NCBI RefSeq assembly: GCF_029911635.1
Contig: NZ_JARYTI010000008.1
Coordinates: 89,430-153,429, forward strand
Direction: 5' to 3'
Source: Sphingomonas sp. AR_OL41
GTDB lineage: Bacteria > Pseudomonadota > Alphaproteobacteria > Sphingomonadales > Sphingomonadaceae
DNA: 64,000 bases
Positions within the stretch are counted from its first letter, which is position 1. Each line of letters begins with the position of its first letter. Below, piece after piece: positions 53,762-61,899 of this stretch. A program made the position numbers and the translations under genes. The notes under the pieces are model-generated. The model searched no databases and was not told the DNA's origin. It worked only from the letters and a program-made list of their open reading frames with translations.

Positions 53762-56428
53762 ATGGCCACTCTCCCCTCGATCGCCAATAACGCCGATGTG
53801 CGCTTTCTCGGGCGCCTGCTCGGCGACGTGATCCGCACCTATGGCGGCGAGGTGCTGTTCAAGCGCACCGAATATATCCGCGCCACCTCGGTCGACCGGC
53901 ATCGCGGCATTGCCGATGAGGGCGCGGTCGATCTCGGGATCGATCGGCTGAGCCTCGACGAGACGCTCGATTTCGTGCGTGGCTTCATGCTGTTCTCGAT
54001 GCTCGCCAACCTGGCCGAGGACCGGCAGGGGATCGCCGCCGAACAGGGCGCGACGGTCGAGGCGGCGCTGGTCAGGCTGGCGGGCGAAGGCATCGACCAT
54101 GACAAGGTGATCGCGCTGCTCGACCGCGCGCTGATCGTGCCGGTGCTGACCGCGCACCCGACTGAGGTGCGGCGCAAGTCGATGATCGACCATCGCAACC
54201 GCATCGCCGAGCTGATGGCGATGAAGGATGCCGGGCGCAGCGAGACGCCCGATGGCGACCTGGTCGAGGAGGCGATCCTGCGGCAGATCGCGCTGCTGTG
54301 GCAGACGCGCGTGCTGCGCCGCGAGCGGCTCTACGTCACCGACGAGGTCGAGACCGCGCTGAGTTATCTGCGCGACGTGTTCGTGCCGGCGCTGCCTGCG
54401 CTCTACCAGCGCTGGGACCGCGCGCTGGGGGCGCGCGTGCCGGCCTTTCTGCGGCCGGGCAGCTGGATCGGCGGTGATCGCGACGGCAATCCCTTCGTCA
54501 CCGCCGATTCGCTCGCCACCGCGCTGGCAAAGGCGAGCGAGGCGGTGCTCGTCGCTTATCTCGACGGTGTCCACGCGCTCGGCGCCGAGCTGTCGATCTC
54601 GACCGAGCATGTCACGGTCGATGCCGAGGTGACGCAGCTCGCCGAAGTGAGCGGCGACACCGCGACGAGCCGCGCCGACGAACCCTATCGCCGCGCGCTG
54701 TCGGGCATTTATGCCCGGCTCGCCGCGACGCATCTCGCGCTGACCGGCAAGCCCGCGCCGCGCCCGGGCAAGCTCGAGGGCGCGCCCTATGCCGAACCGC
54801 AGGCATTTCGCGCGGACCTGAAGGATGTCGCCAAGGGCCTGCGCGATGGTGCGCTCGGCACGGGCGGGGCGCTGGGGCGGCTGATCCGATCGGTCGAGAT
54901 TTTCGGCTTCCATCTCGCCACGCTCGACCTGCGACAGAACAGCGCGGTGCATGAGCGCGTTGTCGCGGAATTGCTCAAGGTCGCCGGGGTCGAGGCGGAT
55001 TACGCCATGCTGTCCGAATCGCAGCGCGTCACGCTGCTGCGCCACGAATTGTCGAGCGCGCGGCCGCTGGCCAGCCCGTTCGCGACCTATTCCGACGAGA
55101 CCGCCTCGGAACTCGCCATCGCGCATGCCGCTGCCGCGGCGCACCGCCGTTACGGGCCGGGGTGCATCACCAACTATATCGTGTCGATGGCGCAGTCGGT
55201 GTCCGACCTGCTCGAGGTGCATGTGCTGCTCAAGGAAGCGGGGCTCTACCGGCCCGGCGACGAGCCGCATGCCGCGATCATGGCGGTGCCGCTGTTCGAG
55301 ACGATCGGCGATCTCGAAGCGGCGCCGGGCATCATGGCCGAATGGTTCGCGCTGCCCGAGGTCCGCGCGCTGAGCGCGCAGCGCGGTTATCAGGAAGTGA
55401 TGATCGGTTATTCCGACAGCAACAAGGACGGGGGTTACCTGACCTCGACCTGGAGCCTGTCGCGTGCCTCGACGGCGTTGAAGCCGGTGTTCGAGGCCGC
55501 CGGCGTGGCGATGCAGCTGTTCCATGGGCGCGGCGGCGCGGTCGGGCGCGGCGGTGGATCGGCCTTTGCCGCGATCCGTGCGCAGCCGCCGGGGACGGTG
55601 CAGGGCCGCATCCGCATCACCGAACAGGGCGAGGTGATCGCCGGCAAATATGGCACGCGCGAGAGCGCGGCGGTCAATCTCGAGGCGATGGCCTCGGCGA
55701 CCTTGCTCGCCAGCCTGGAGCCCGATGCCTTGTCGGCAAGCGACACGCGGCGTTTCGGCGCGGCGATGGATGCGTTGTCGGCGACGGCGTTCGAGCAATA
55801 TCGCGCGCTGGTCTATGGCACCGAGGGTTTCCGCACCTTTTTCCGCCAGATGACGCCGATCGCCGAGATTGCCGGGCTGAAGATAGGCTCGCGCCCGGCG
55901 AGCCGCACCAAATCCGACCGGATCGAGGATCTGCGCGCCATCCCCTGGGTGTTCAGCTGGGCGCAGGCACGGGTGATGCTGCCGGGCTGGTACGGCGTCG
56001 GGCAGGCGATCGCCGCGTTCGAGGACAAGGCGCTGCTCGCCGACATGGCGCAGGGCTGGCCCTTCTTCGCCGCCTCGCTCGCCAATATGGAGCAGGTGAT
56101 CGCCAAGTCGGACATGGGCATCGCCGCGCGGTACGCCGAACTGGTCGAGGACAAGGGCCTGCGCGACGCGATCTTCCCGCGCATCCGCGACGGCTGGCAC
56201 GAGGCGCAGGACGGGTTGCTGGCGGTGACGGGGCAGGCGCATCTGCTGGAGAATCATCCGGCGCTCGATGCGTCGATCCGGCTGCGGCTGCCCTATATCG
56301 AGCCGCTGAACCTGTTGCAGATCGAACTGATGAAGCGCCACCGCGCCGGCGAGGACGATGCGCGGGTCGGCGAGGGAATCTTGTTGTCGATCAACGCGAT
56401 CGCGACGGCGCTAAGGAACTCGGGGTGA
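53762..56428 (+). CDS. ppc: Phosphoenolpyruvate carboxylase
   Basis: The 888-residue enzyme adds bicarbonate to phosphoenolpyruvate, forming oxaloacetate to refill the TCA cycle. Catalytic marks are VLTAHPTEVRRKS with H132, GGDRDGNPFV, GYSDSNKDGGY and FHGRGGAVGRGGG. Length is normal (about 880-930). ATG 53762 begins MATLPSIANNAD. The tail IATALRNSG is repeated in a decayed copy at 56719-56765. The long open frame on the opposite strand is a codon-bias shadow. Confidence 0.97.
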   Translation: MATLPSIANNADVRFLGRLLGDVIRTYGGEVLFKRTEYIRATSVDRHRGIADEGAVDLGIDRLSLDETLDFVRGFMLFSMLANLAEDRQGIAAEQGATVEAALVRLAGEGIDHDKVIALLDRALIVPVLTAHPTEVRRKSMIDHRNRIAELMAMKDAGRSETPDGDLVEEAILRQIALLWQTRVLRRERLYVTDEVETALSYLRDVFVPALPALYQRWDRALGARVPAFLRPGSWIGGDRDGNPFVTADSLATALAKASEAVLVAYLDGVHALGAELSISTEHVTVDAEVTQLAEVSGDTATSRADEPYRRALSGIYARLAATHLALTGKPAPRPGKLEGAPYAEPQAFRADLKDVAKGLRDGALGTGGALGRLIRSVEIFGFHLATLDLRQNSAVHERVVAELLKVAGVEADYAMLSESQRVTLLRHELSSARPLASPFATYSDETASELAIAHAAAAAHRRYGPGCITNYIVSMAQSVSDLLEVHVLLKEAGLYRPGDEPHAAIMAVPLFETIGDLEAAPGIMAEWFALPEVRALSAQRGYQEVMIGYSDSNKDGGYLTSTWSLSRASTALKPVFEAAGVAMQLFHGRGGAVGRGGGSAFAAIRAQPPGTVQGRIRITEQGEVIAGKYGTRESAAVNLEAMASATLLASLEPDALSASDTRRFGAAMDALSATAFEQYRALVYGTEGFRTFFRQMTPIAEIAGLKIGSRPASRTKSDRIEDLRAIPWVFSWAQARVMLPGWYGVGQAIAAFEDKALLADMAQGWPFFAASLANMEQVIAKSDMGIAARYAELVEDKGLRDAIFPRIRDGWHEAQDGLLAVTGQAHLLENHPALDASIRLRLPYIEPLNLLQIELMKRHRAGEDDARVGEGILLSINAIATALRNSG

Positions 56429-56437
56429 CCTTCTTGC

Positions 56438-56640
56438 TCCTCCCCGGCACGGGGAGGGGGACCGCGCGCTTCTTCAGCGCGTGGTGGAGGGGCTGGTCGA
56501 ACGGAAGCGTGCGTCGCTGGGCGCGGGAGCGTTCGCCGGCAAACGCGATGATCGCTGTGCAGGCTTGGTCAACGCCGACCAGCCCCTCCACCATTTGCTG
56601 AAGAAGCAAATGGTCCCCCTCCCCGTTCCGGGGAGGTATT
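56438..56640. repeat. Palindromic repeat family B, copy 2
   Basis: CTCCCCGGCACGGGGAG and CCCCGTTCCGGGGAGG hairpins at the two ends enclose facing GGAGGGGCTGGTCG (about 56486-56499) and CGACCAGCCCCTCC segments (about 56576-56590). It has the same modules as 19979-20171. It lies directly after ppc and is part of the duplicated segment described in the findings. Confidence 0.72.
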
Positions 56641-56642
56641 TG

Positions 56643-56717
56643 TTAGCCCCTGGACGGCGCCGCGATCTCGTCGCGGACGTGTTGCAACCGCCGCGTGGTG
56701 CGGTCGAGGAATGCCCA
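56643..56717 (-). pseudogene. Decayed copy of the thioesterase gene tail
   Basis: The minus frame encodes WAFLDRTTRRLQHVRDEI then A-A-P-S-R-G and a TAA stop. This matches the C terminus of the thioesterase at 56797 (WAMLDRATGRLHRVRDEI then A-A-P-F-R-D). It has no start or upstream part. It is one half of a tandem duplication of the ppc-thioesterase junction. Confidence 0.8.
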
Positions 56718-56718
56718 G

Positions 56719-56765
56719 ATGGCGACGGCATCGCGATTGCGACGGCGTTGCGGAATTCGGGATGA
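56719..56765 (+). pseudogene. Decayed copy of the ppc tail
   Basis: The plus frame encodes G-I-A-I-A-T-A-L-R-N-S-G followed by TGA, matching the PEP carboxylase ending N-A-I-A-T-A-L-R-N-S-G. It abuts the thioesterase-tail copy at 56717, which is the fusion point expected from a tandem duplication. Confidence 0.8.
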
Positions 56766-56766
56766 A

Positions 56767-56795
56767 AAATACCTCCCCGTGCCGGGGAGGTATTT
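56767..56795. terminator. Family B hairpin after the thioesterase gene
   Basis: A perfect 13-bp stem AAATACCTCCCCG/CGGGGAGGTATTT with a 3-base loop lies just beyond the thioesterase stop. It is probably a terminator for the minus-strand unit and is a third copy of the family B hairpin. Confidence 0.6.
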
Positions 56796-56796
56796 G

Positions 56797-57189
56797 TTAG
56801 TCTCTGAACGGCGCCGCAATCTCGTCGCGGACGCGGTGCAGACGGCCGGTGGCGCGGTCGAGCATGGCCCAGGTCGTCACCGCCTCGACCTTGACCTTGC
56901 CGTCGGCGCCGGTGAAGCGGACGTGGCGATCGAAACGCGCGCCCTTGGGCGGATCGGGTACCCAGGTTTCGCCGGTCACCGTCTCGCCGGCGACGACATT
57001 GCCGCGATAGTCGATCTCATGCCGCGTCACGACCCAGACATAGGCGGCCTGATGCTCGGGGGGCGCGACCGCTGCCCAGTGCGCGACGGCGATGTCCTGG
57101 ATCCACCGCACCCACACCGCATTGTTGACATGGCCGAGCTCGTCGATGTCGGCATCGCTTGCGGTGATGGAGACGGTGAAGCGCGTCAT
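56797..57189 (-). CDS. Acyl-CoA thioesterase (4HBT hotdog fold)
   Basis: The 130-residue hotdog-fold thioesterase opens with the 4-hydroxybenzoyl-CoA-type motif D-E-L-G-H-V-N-N-A-V-W-V-R-W, holding the catalytic aspartate, and has H-E-I-D-Y-R-G next. Substrate is unknown; small acyl-CoAs are typical. ATG 57189 overlaps the stop of the S9 peptidase gene (ATGA), so the two form an operon. Confidence 0.9.
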   Translation of the reverse strand: MTRFTVSITASDADIDELGHVNNAVWVRWIQDIAVAHWAAVAPPEHQAAYVWVVTRHEIDYRGNVVAGETVTGETWVPDPPKGARFDRHVRFTGADGKVKVEAVTTWAMLDRATGRLHRVRDEIAAPFRD

Positions 57190-59249
57190 CCCGCGACGCC
57201 GAGTTGCCACAGCACGAAAGCATGCTCCTCGGCCGCCTCGCGCAGGCTTTCGAAGCGGCCCGACTTGCCGCCATGGCCGGCGCCCATATTGGTCTTCAAG
57301 AGCAGCAGATTGTCGTCGGTCTTGGTGGCGCGCAGCTTCGCCGCCCATTTGGCCGGCTCCCAATAGGTCACGCGCGGATCGTTGAGGCCGCCCGAGATGA
57401 ACAGCGGCGGATAGGCCTGGGGCTTCACATTGTCGTAGGGCGAATAAGAGCGGATCAGTTCGAACGCGGCCTTGTCCTCGATCGGGTTGCCCCATTCGGG
57501 CCATTCGCCCGGCGTCAGCGGCAGATCGGCATCGAGCATGGTGTTGAGCACGTCGACGAACGGCACGTCGGCGATGACCGCGCCCCATAGTTCTGGGTCG
57601 CTGTTGACCACCGCGCCCATCAGCTCGCCGCCGGCGGAGCGGCCGGCGATCGCGATCCGGCCGGGCGAGGTCCAGTTGTCGGCGATCAGGCCCTTCGCGA
57701 CGTCGACGAAATCGTTGAAGCTGTTGGTGCGCTTTTCGAGCTTGCCGTCGAGATACCATTGCTGGCCGAGATCGTCGCCGCCGCGGATATGCGCGATGGC
57801 ATAGGCGAAGCCGCGATCGAGCAGCGACAGCCGCCCGGTCGAGAAGCCCGGCGGGATGGCATAGCCATAGGCGCCGTAAGCGTAGAGGAAGAGCGGCGCC
57901 GATCCGTCGCGCGGGAAATCCTTGGGGTAGACGATCGACACCGGCACCTCGGTACCGTCGCGCGCGGTGATCTTGAGGCGTTCGGTGCGGTATTTGCCGG
58001 CGTCGTAACCCGAGGGGATTTCCTGGACCTTCAGGACCTTCAGCTCGCCGGTCGCGACGGTGTAGTCATATTCGGTGCCGGGCGTGACCATCGATTCATA
58101 ACCGACGCGCAGCACCTGCATGTCATATTCGGGGTTGTTGCCGAGCCCGGCATCGTAGCTCGCCTCGGGAAAGACGATGCGCTGCGGCGCGAGATGCTGA
58201 TCGTAGCGGTGGATCTCGATCTGATCGAGCCCGTCCTCGCGGCCATCGACGATGAAGAAGTCTTTGAAGCACTCGACGCCGGTCATGTAGAAATGGCGCG
58301 ACGGGGCGATCAGCTCGGTCCATTCGCCCGGCGCCGAGATCGGCGCGGTGCACAGCCGGAAGTTCGGATCGGTATCGTTGGTGTGGATGAACAATGTCCC
58401 GTCATGATCGTCGACATCATATTCGCGGCCGACCTGGCGCGGCGCGACGAGCAGCGGCGCGGCGAGCGGATCGCTTGCCGGGAGCAGCCAGACCTCGCTG
58501 GTGACATGATCCCCCGTGGCGATGACGATCCATTGCCGCGAGCTGGTTTCCGAGACGCCGACGCGGAACCCCTCATCGGCCTCCTTGAACAGCTCGACAT
58601 CGTCGGCGACCGGCGTGCCGAGCCGGTGGAAGCGGACATTGTCGGTGCGCCATTGCTCATTGGCGAGGCCGTAGAGAAAGCCCGAATCGTCGGCCGCCCA
58701 GACGATCTCGGACAGCATGCCGGGAATGACATCGGGGAGATGCTCGCCGGTGACGAGATTCTTGACGCGGACCTCGAAGCGTTCCGAGCCATTATCGTCG
58801 ATGGCATAGGCCATCAGCGTGCCGTCGTTGCTGACCGATAGCGCGCCGAGGCGGAAATATTCCTTGCCCGCGGCCAGTGCCGGTTCGTCGAGGATCAGCT
58901 GGTCTTCGCCGCCAGCGACGGGCTTGCGCCACCATTTGCGATATTCGCCGCCGGTCTCGAACGCGGTCCAGTACAGCCAGTCGCCATCCTTTTGCGGGAC
59001 CGAGGAATCGTCTTCCTTGATGCGGCCCTTCATCTCTTCGTAGAGCCGGTCGACCAGCGGCTTGTGCGGCGCCATGACCGCCTCGAAATATTCGTTCTCG
59101 GCCGCGAGATAAGCGAGCACGTCCTTGTCGGTGACCTCGGGGTAACCGGCGTCCTTCAGCCAGGCCCAGGGATCGTCGATGGTGATGCCGTGGGTGGTGA
59201 AGCTGTGCGGCCGCAGCTCGGCGACGGGGGGCGTGAGGTTTTCGGTCAT
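57186..59249 (-). CDS. S9-family oligopeptidase (oligopeptidase B type)
   Basis: The 687-residue prolyl-oligopeptidase-family serine peptidase has a seven-blade beta-propeller N-terminal half and an alpha/beta-hydrolase C-terminal half. The nucleophile serine is in AGRSAGGELMG, and the catalytic histidine is in GAGHGGKSGRF. PYGAYGYAIPP-type and HIRGGDDLGQQWYLDGK segments are characteristic of oligopeptidase B (PtrB), which cuts short peptides after basic residues. ATG 59249 starts MTENLTPPVAEL. Confidence 0.94.
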   Translation of the reverse strand: MTENLTPPVAELRPHSFTTHGITIDDPWAWLKDAGYPEVTDKDVLAYLAAENEYFEAVMAPHKPLVDRLYEEMKGRIKEDDSSVPQKDGDWLYWTAFETGGEYRKWWRKPVAGGEDQLILDEPALAAGKEYFRLGALSVSNDGTLMAYAIDDNGSERFEVRVKNLVTGEHLPDVIPGMLSEIVWAADDSGFLYGLANEQWRTDNVRFHRLGTPVADDVELFKEADEGFRVGVSETSSRQWIVIATGDHVTSEVWLLPASDPLAAPLLVAPRQVGREYDVDDHDGTLFIHTNDTDPNFRLCTAPISAPGEWTELIAPSRHFYMTGVECFKDFFIVDGREDGLDQIEIHRYDQHLAPQRIVFPEASYDAGLGNNPEYDMQVLRVGYESMVTPGTEYDYTVATGELKVLKVQEIPSGYDAGKYRTERLKITARDGTEVPVSIVYPKDFPRDGSAPLFLYAYGAYGYAIPPGFSTGRLSLLDRGFAYAIAHIRGGDDLGQQWYLDGKLEKRTNSFNDFVDVAKGLIADNWTSPGRIAIAGRSAGGELMGAVVNSDPELWGAVIADVPFVDVLNTMLDADLPLTPGEWPEWGNPIEDKAAFELIRSYSPYDNVKPQAYPPLFISGGLNDPRVTYWEPAKWAAKLRATKTDDNLLLLKTNMGAGHGGKSGRFESLREAAEEHAFVLWQLGVAG

Positions 59250-59397
59250 GCCCCGAGCCCTATCGCGCGCGGGGCGGCGGCGTCGAGAGCAAGTTGCGCG
59301 CGGGCCTGTCATCGTGCGGTAACGCGCATCGTAGAGAGTGTGCCGGTGGTCGCCTGTGCTCTGCGCCCGAACCAGTATCCGGACGGGGAGGAACGAC

Positions 59398-60417
59398 ATG
59401 CGTGTTGGAACTTGTCTTGTGGCGCTGGCCGCGCTGGCGCTTGCTTCGTGCAATCAGGCGGCGGACCCGATCAAGATCATCGGCTCGTCGACGGTCTTCC
59501 CCTTCACCACGGCAGTGTCCGCTGCGTTCGTCGAGGGCAAGAAGGGCGCCAGGCCGATCGTCGAGTCGACCGGCACGGTGGCGGGCTTCGAAACCTTTTG
59601 CAGCGTGCAGGGCGGCGCCGACATTGCCGACGCCTCGCGCCGGATGACGCTGGCCGAGTTCCGCAAGTGCCAGGCCAACCATGTCGGCGACCTGCTGGAG
59701 ATCCCGATCGGACTCGACGGTATCGCGATGGTCGACTCCAGTGCCGGCCCCAAGCTGACGCTGAGCCGCAAGGACCTTTATCTCGCGCTCGCCGCCAACC
59801 CGCTGGGCAAGCCGAACGCCGCGAAGACGTGGAAGGACGTCAACCCGCAACTGCCGCCGATCCCGATCCAGGTGATCGGTCCGCCGGCGAACAGCGGCAC
59901 GCGCGACGTGTTCGAACAGCTGATCCTGCAGCCGGGCTGCGTCGAGGCGATGCCCGAGGCCAGGGCGCTGCTCAGCGCGAGCGACCCGTCCAAGCTGCAC
60001 AATGCCTGTCGTGCGATCCGCAAGGATGGCCCGTTCAGCGAACGCGGCGAGGATTATGCCGTGATCATCCAGAAGCTGGAGCAGGACCCCAACGCGCTCG
60101 GCGTGTTCGGCTATTCCTATCTCGAACAGAATGCCGGCAAGCTGCACGGCGTGCCGATCGAGGGCATCGCGCCCGACCAGTCGAGCATCAGCAGCGGGAA
60201 ATATCCCGGCGTGCGGACGCTGTATCTTTACGTCAAGGCGACGCACCTGAAGATGCGGCCGGCATTGCAGGATTTCCTCAATCTCTACGCGACGATGTGG
60301 GGACCGGGTGGCGCGCTGACCCAGCGTGGCCTGATCGCGATGTCTGACAGCGCGCGGAAGCGGGCGGCCGACACGATCAAGAACGCGACACCGCTCGATG
60401 AGGCGACGTTGGTCTGA
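59398..60417 (+). CDS. PstS-like phosphate-binding lipoprotein
   Basis: The 339-residue protein has a lipoprotein signal (lipobox ALASC, C18), so it is anchored to the outer face of the inner membrane or to the outer membrane. It has the phosphate-binding fold: IIGSSTVFPFT near the N terminus and NSGTRDVFEQ as the second loop. It resembles solitary PstS-type proteins of alphaproteobacteria. No pstCAB genes are adjacent, so it may work with a distant transporter or as a phosphate sensor. Confidence 0.88.
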   Translation: MRVGTCLVALAALALASCNQAADPIKIIGSSTVFPFTTAVSAAFVEGKKGARPIVESTGTVAGFETFCSVQGGADIADASRRMTLAEFRKCQANHVGDLLEIPIGLDGIAMVDSSAGPKLTLSRKDLYLALAANPLGKPNAAKTWKDVNPQLPPIPIQVIGPPANSGTRDVFEQLILQPGCVEAMPEARALLSASDPSKLHNACRAIRKDGPFSERGEDYAVIIQKLEQDPNALGVFGYSYLEQNAGKLHGVPIEGIAPDQSSISSGKYPGVRTLYLYVKATHLKMRPALQDFLNLYATMWGPGGALTQRGLIAMSDSARKRAADTIKNATPLDEATLV

Positions 60418-60444
60418 GTCTTGCCTCGGTGCAGACGCACGCCG

Positions 60445-61077
60445 TCAGGCCTGGGTGAGCCGGTCCTGCCAGGAGCGATAATAAGCGCGGAGCTTATCCG
60501 CGTCGGTGCCCAGCGCGTCGAGGCCTTCGAGAAAGGCATCATGGGCGCGGCGTAGCGCCTCGGGGTGCCGCGAGCGGGCAAGCGTCGCATTGTAGGTCAG
60601 CGCGAGATTATAGTCGGTCGTCGCTAGATCCCAGTTGGTGCAGATCAGCGACCGGCTAGCCGACAGGCTGCCCGAGCAGGAGAAGGTCTGGACGCGCGAC
60701 GCGGCACGCGGATCGGGCAGCGTCGGGTCAGCCGCGACGGTGACGGGCGCATCTTTGTGCGCCGCACCACCGCTGAAGAGGCCCCCGCCCCAGTCGCGCA
60801 CCTTTCCGCTGATATCGAGTGTGGAGCCACGCGGGCCGTCGGTCGTTGCGTCGGCGTGCTCATCACCGGCAGACCGCGCTTTCGCGCCCGGCGAAAATAA
60901 CCACGCGGCACCGATGATGAGGAAGGCACCGACCAGGCCAAGGCCGCCGATACCGACCAGGAGGCCGCGCACGGCGCCACCGCGGCTCGCCTTGAGCGGG
61001 CAACGCTCCGACGAACAGCGCACCAGGGAAGGCTTGCTGATGTCGCGCTTGCAATAATCGCATTCGGACCGTGCCAT
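60445..61077 (-). CDS. Zinc-ribbon, transmembrane and LprI-like domain protein
   Basis: The 210-residue protein has three parts. An N-terminal zinc ribbon (C-D-Y-C then C-S-S-E-R-C, residues 6-26) is followed by a transmembrane segment (about 38-60), then a linker and a C-terminal LprI/DUF1311-like domain (F-S-C-S, L-I-C, then T-x-Y-N-L-A-L-x-Y-N-A-T-L-A). LprI-type domains occur in lysozyme inhibitor-like envelope proteins. The combination puts a zinc ribbon in the cytoplasm and the LprI domain outside. Function unknown. Confidence 0.7.
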   Translation of the reverse strand: MARSECDYCKRDISKPSLVRCSSERCPLKASRGGAVRGLLVGIGGLGLVGAFLIIGAAWLFSPGAKARSAGDEHADATTDGPRGSTLDISGKVRDWGGGLFSGGAAHKDAPVTVAADPTLPDPRAASRVQTFSCSGSLSASRSLICTNWDLATTDYNLALTYNATLARSRHPEALRRAHDAFLEGLDALGTDADKLRAYYRSWQDRLTQA

Positions 61078-61165
61078 GTTGTGGCTTGTGCCAAAACTAG
61101 GTTAAAAATCCATGTCGCTGGCGGAACGGGTGGCGGCGCCGGCACCGTGCGCGCGCCACGGACGA

Positions 61166-61372
61166 TCAGTGGAAGCTGACATGCGCCGATAGCGCGACGC
61201 CGGCGATGTTCAGCGAAATGGCAGCGCCGTGCTCGGCTGGCGGCCCCTGCCGTGCGGGCGCCAACGCCATACCGAGACCGAGGACGGCGCCGACAATCGC
61301 CAGCGCGACGGCGGCGGCAGGACTGGTGCTGCGCACGACCGGCGCGCCTGATGGACGACCCCCGGGGCTCAC
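61166..61372 (-). CDS. Very small membrane protein
   Basis: The 68-residue protein has one hydrophobic helix (AVALAIVGAVLGLGMALA, about residues 19-36) and a polar tail. It starts at GTG 61372, overlapping the TGA of the upstream small membrane gene (GTGA). Too short for family assignment; existence is supported by the exact overlap. Confidence 0.5.
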   Translation of the reverse strand: MSPGGRPSGAPVVRSTSPAAAVALAIVGAVLGLGMALAPARQGPPAEHGAAISLNIAGVALSAHVSFH

Positions 61373-61653
61373 GATCGCACCATCGGTGCGAACGCGCGCT
61401 GTGTATCGGGGAGCGATGCCCCGGTGCCGAACAGGACCATCATGAAACCGCCCAGCACCTGCTCCACCGGTACCAGTCCGGCAAGACCTGCCACCATCGA
61501 CAGCGCGCCCGCGCCGGTCATGGCGACTCTGCCGAGGCGAAAGCTGCGGTGACGCCATGGCGCGGTGCCAAAAGCGGCGCCGAGCAGCATGCCGGCGAGG
61601 CCGATGGCCGCGAGCAGCCCGATGGTGATCGTGACCAACAATGTTCCCAACAT
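61369..61653 (-). CDS. Small membrane protein
   Basis: The 94-residue protein has two hydrophobic stretches (about 1-28 and 47-75) and a G-A-G-A-L-S-M-V-A-G-L-A-G-L centre. ATG 61653 follows GGGAG, and a promoter-like sequence lies 46 bp upstream. It is not recognised. The next gene overlaps its stop. Confidence 0.55.
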   Translation of the reverse strand: MLGTLLVTITIGLLAAIGLAGMLLGAAFGTAPWRHRSFRLGRVAMTGAGALSMVAGLAGLVPVEQVLGGFMMVLFGTGASLPDTQRAFAPMVRS

Positions 61654-61698
61654 CGTGATTCTCCCAAGGCGAGGCGCGATGCCTCCCTGACAAATAGT

Positions 61699-61727
61699 CA
61701 TGTATCCCTTACCTTCATCGGTGTCAA
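61699..61727 (-). promoter_or_regulatory. Sigma-70-like promoter for the small membrane genes
   Basis: On the minus strand TTGACA (61727-61722) is followed after 17 bases by TACATG (61704-61699). The perfect -35 box and standard spacing support a promoter; the -10 box is moderate. The start codon at 61653 is 46 bp downstream. Confidence 0.55.
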
Positions 61728-61899
61728 GCAAGGCTGACTTTTGGCGACAAATATTTTGTTCGAAATGACAAGTCCGCCGCCGCGCGCCGCGCCGGACGGC
61801 TGCCAGAACCTCCGCCCGCCCCCTTGCCGCAGCGCATTTCCGGTCGCACATGCGGGGCAACGATGGCACGTCGTCCATGCCGCCCGAGGAGCCGACCCA

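Noticed and set aside
53627..56341. A 904-codon open frame opposite ppc
   Set aside because: Antisense shadow of ppc with the same arginine/histidine-rich character and no start site or domain.
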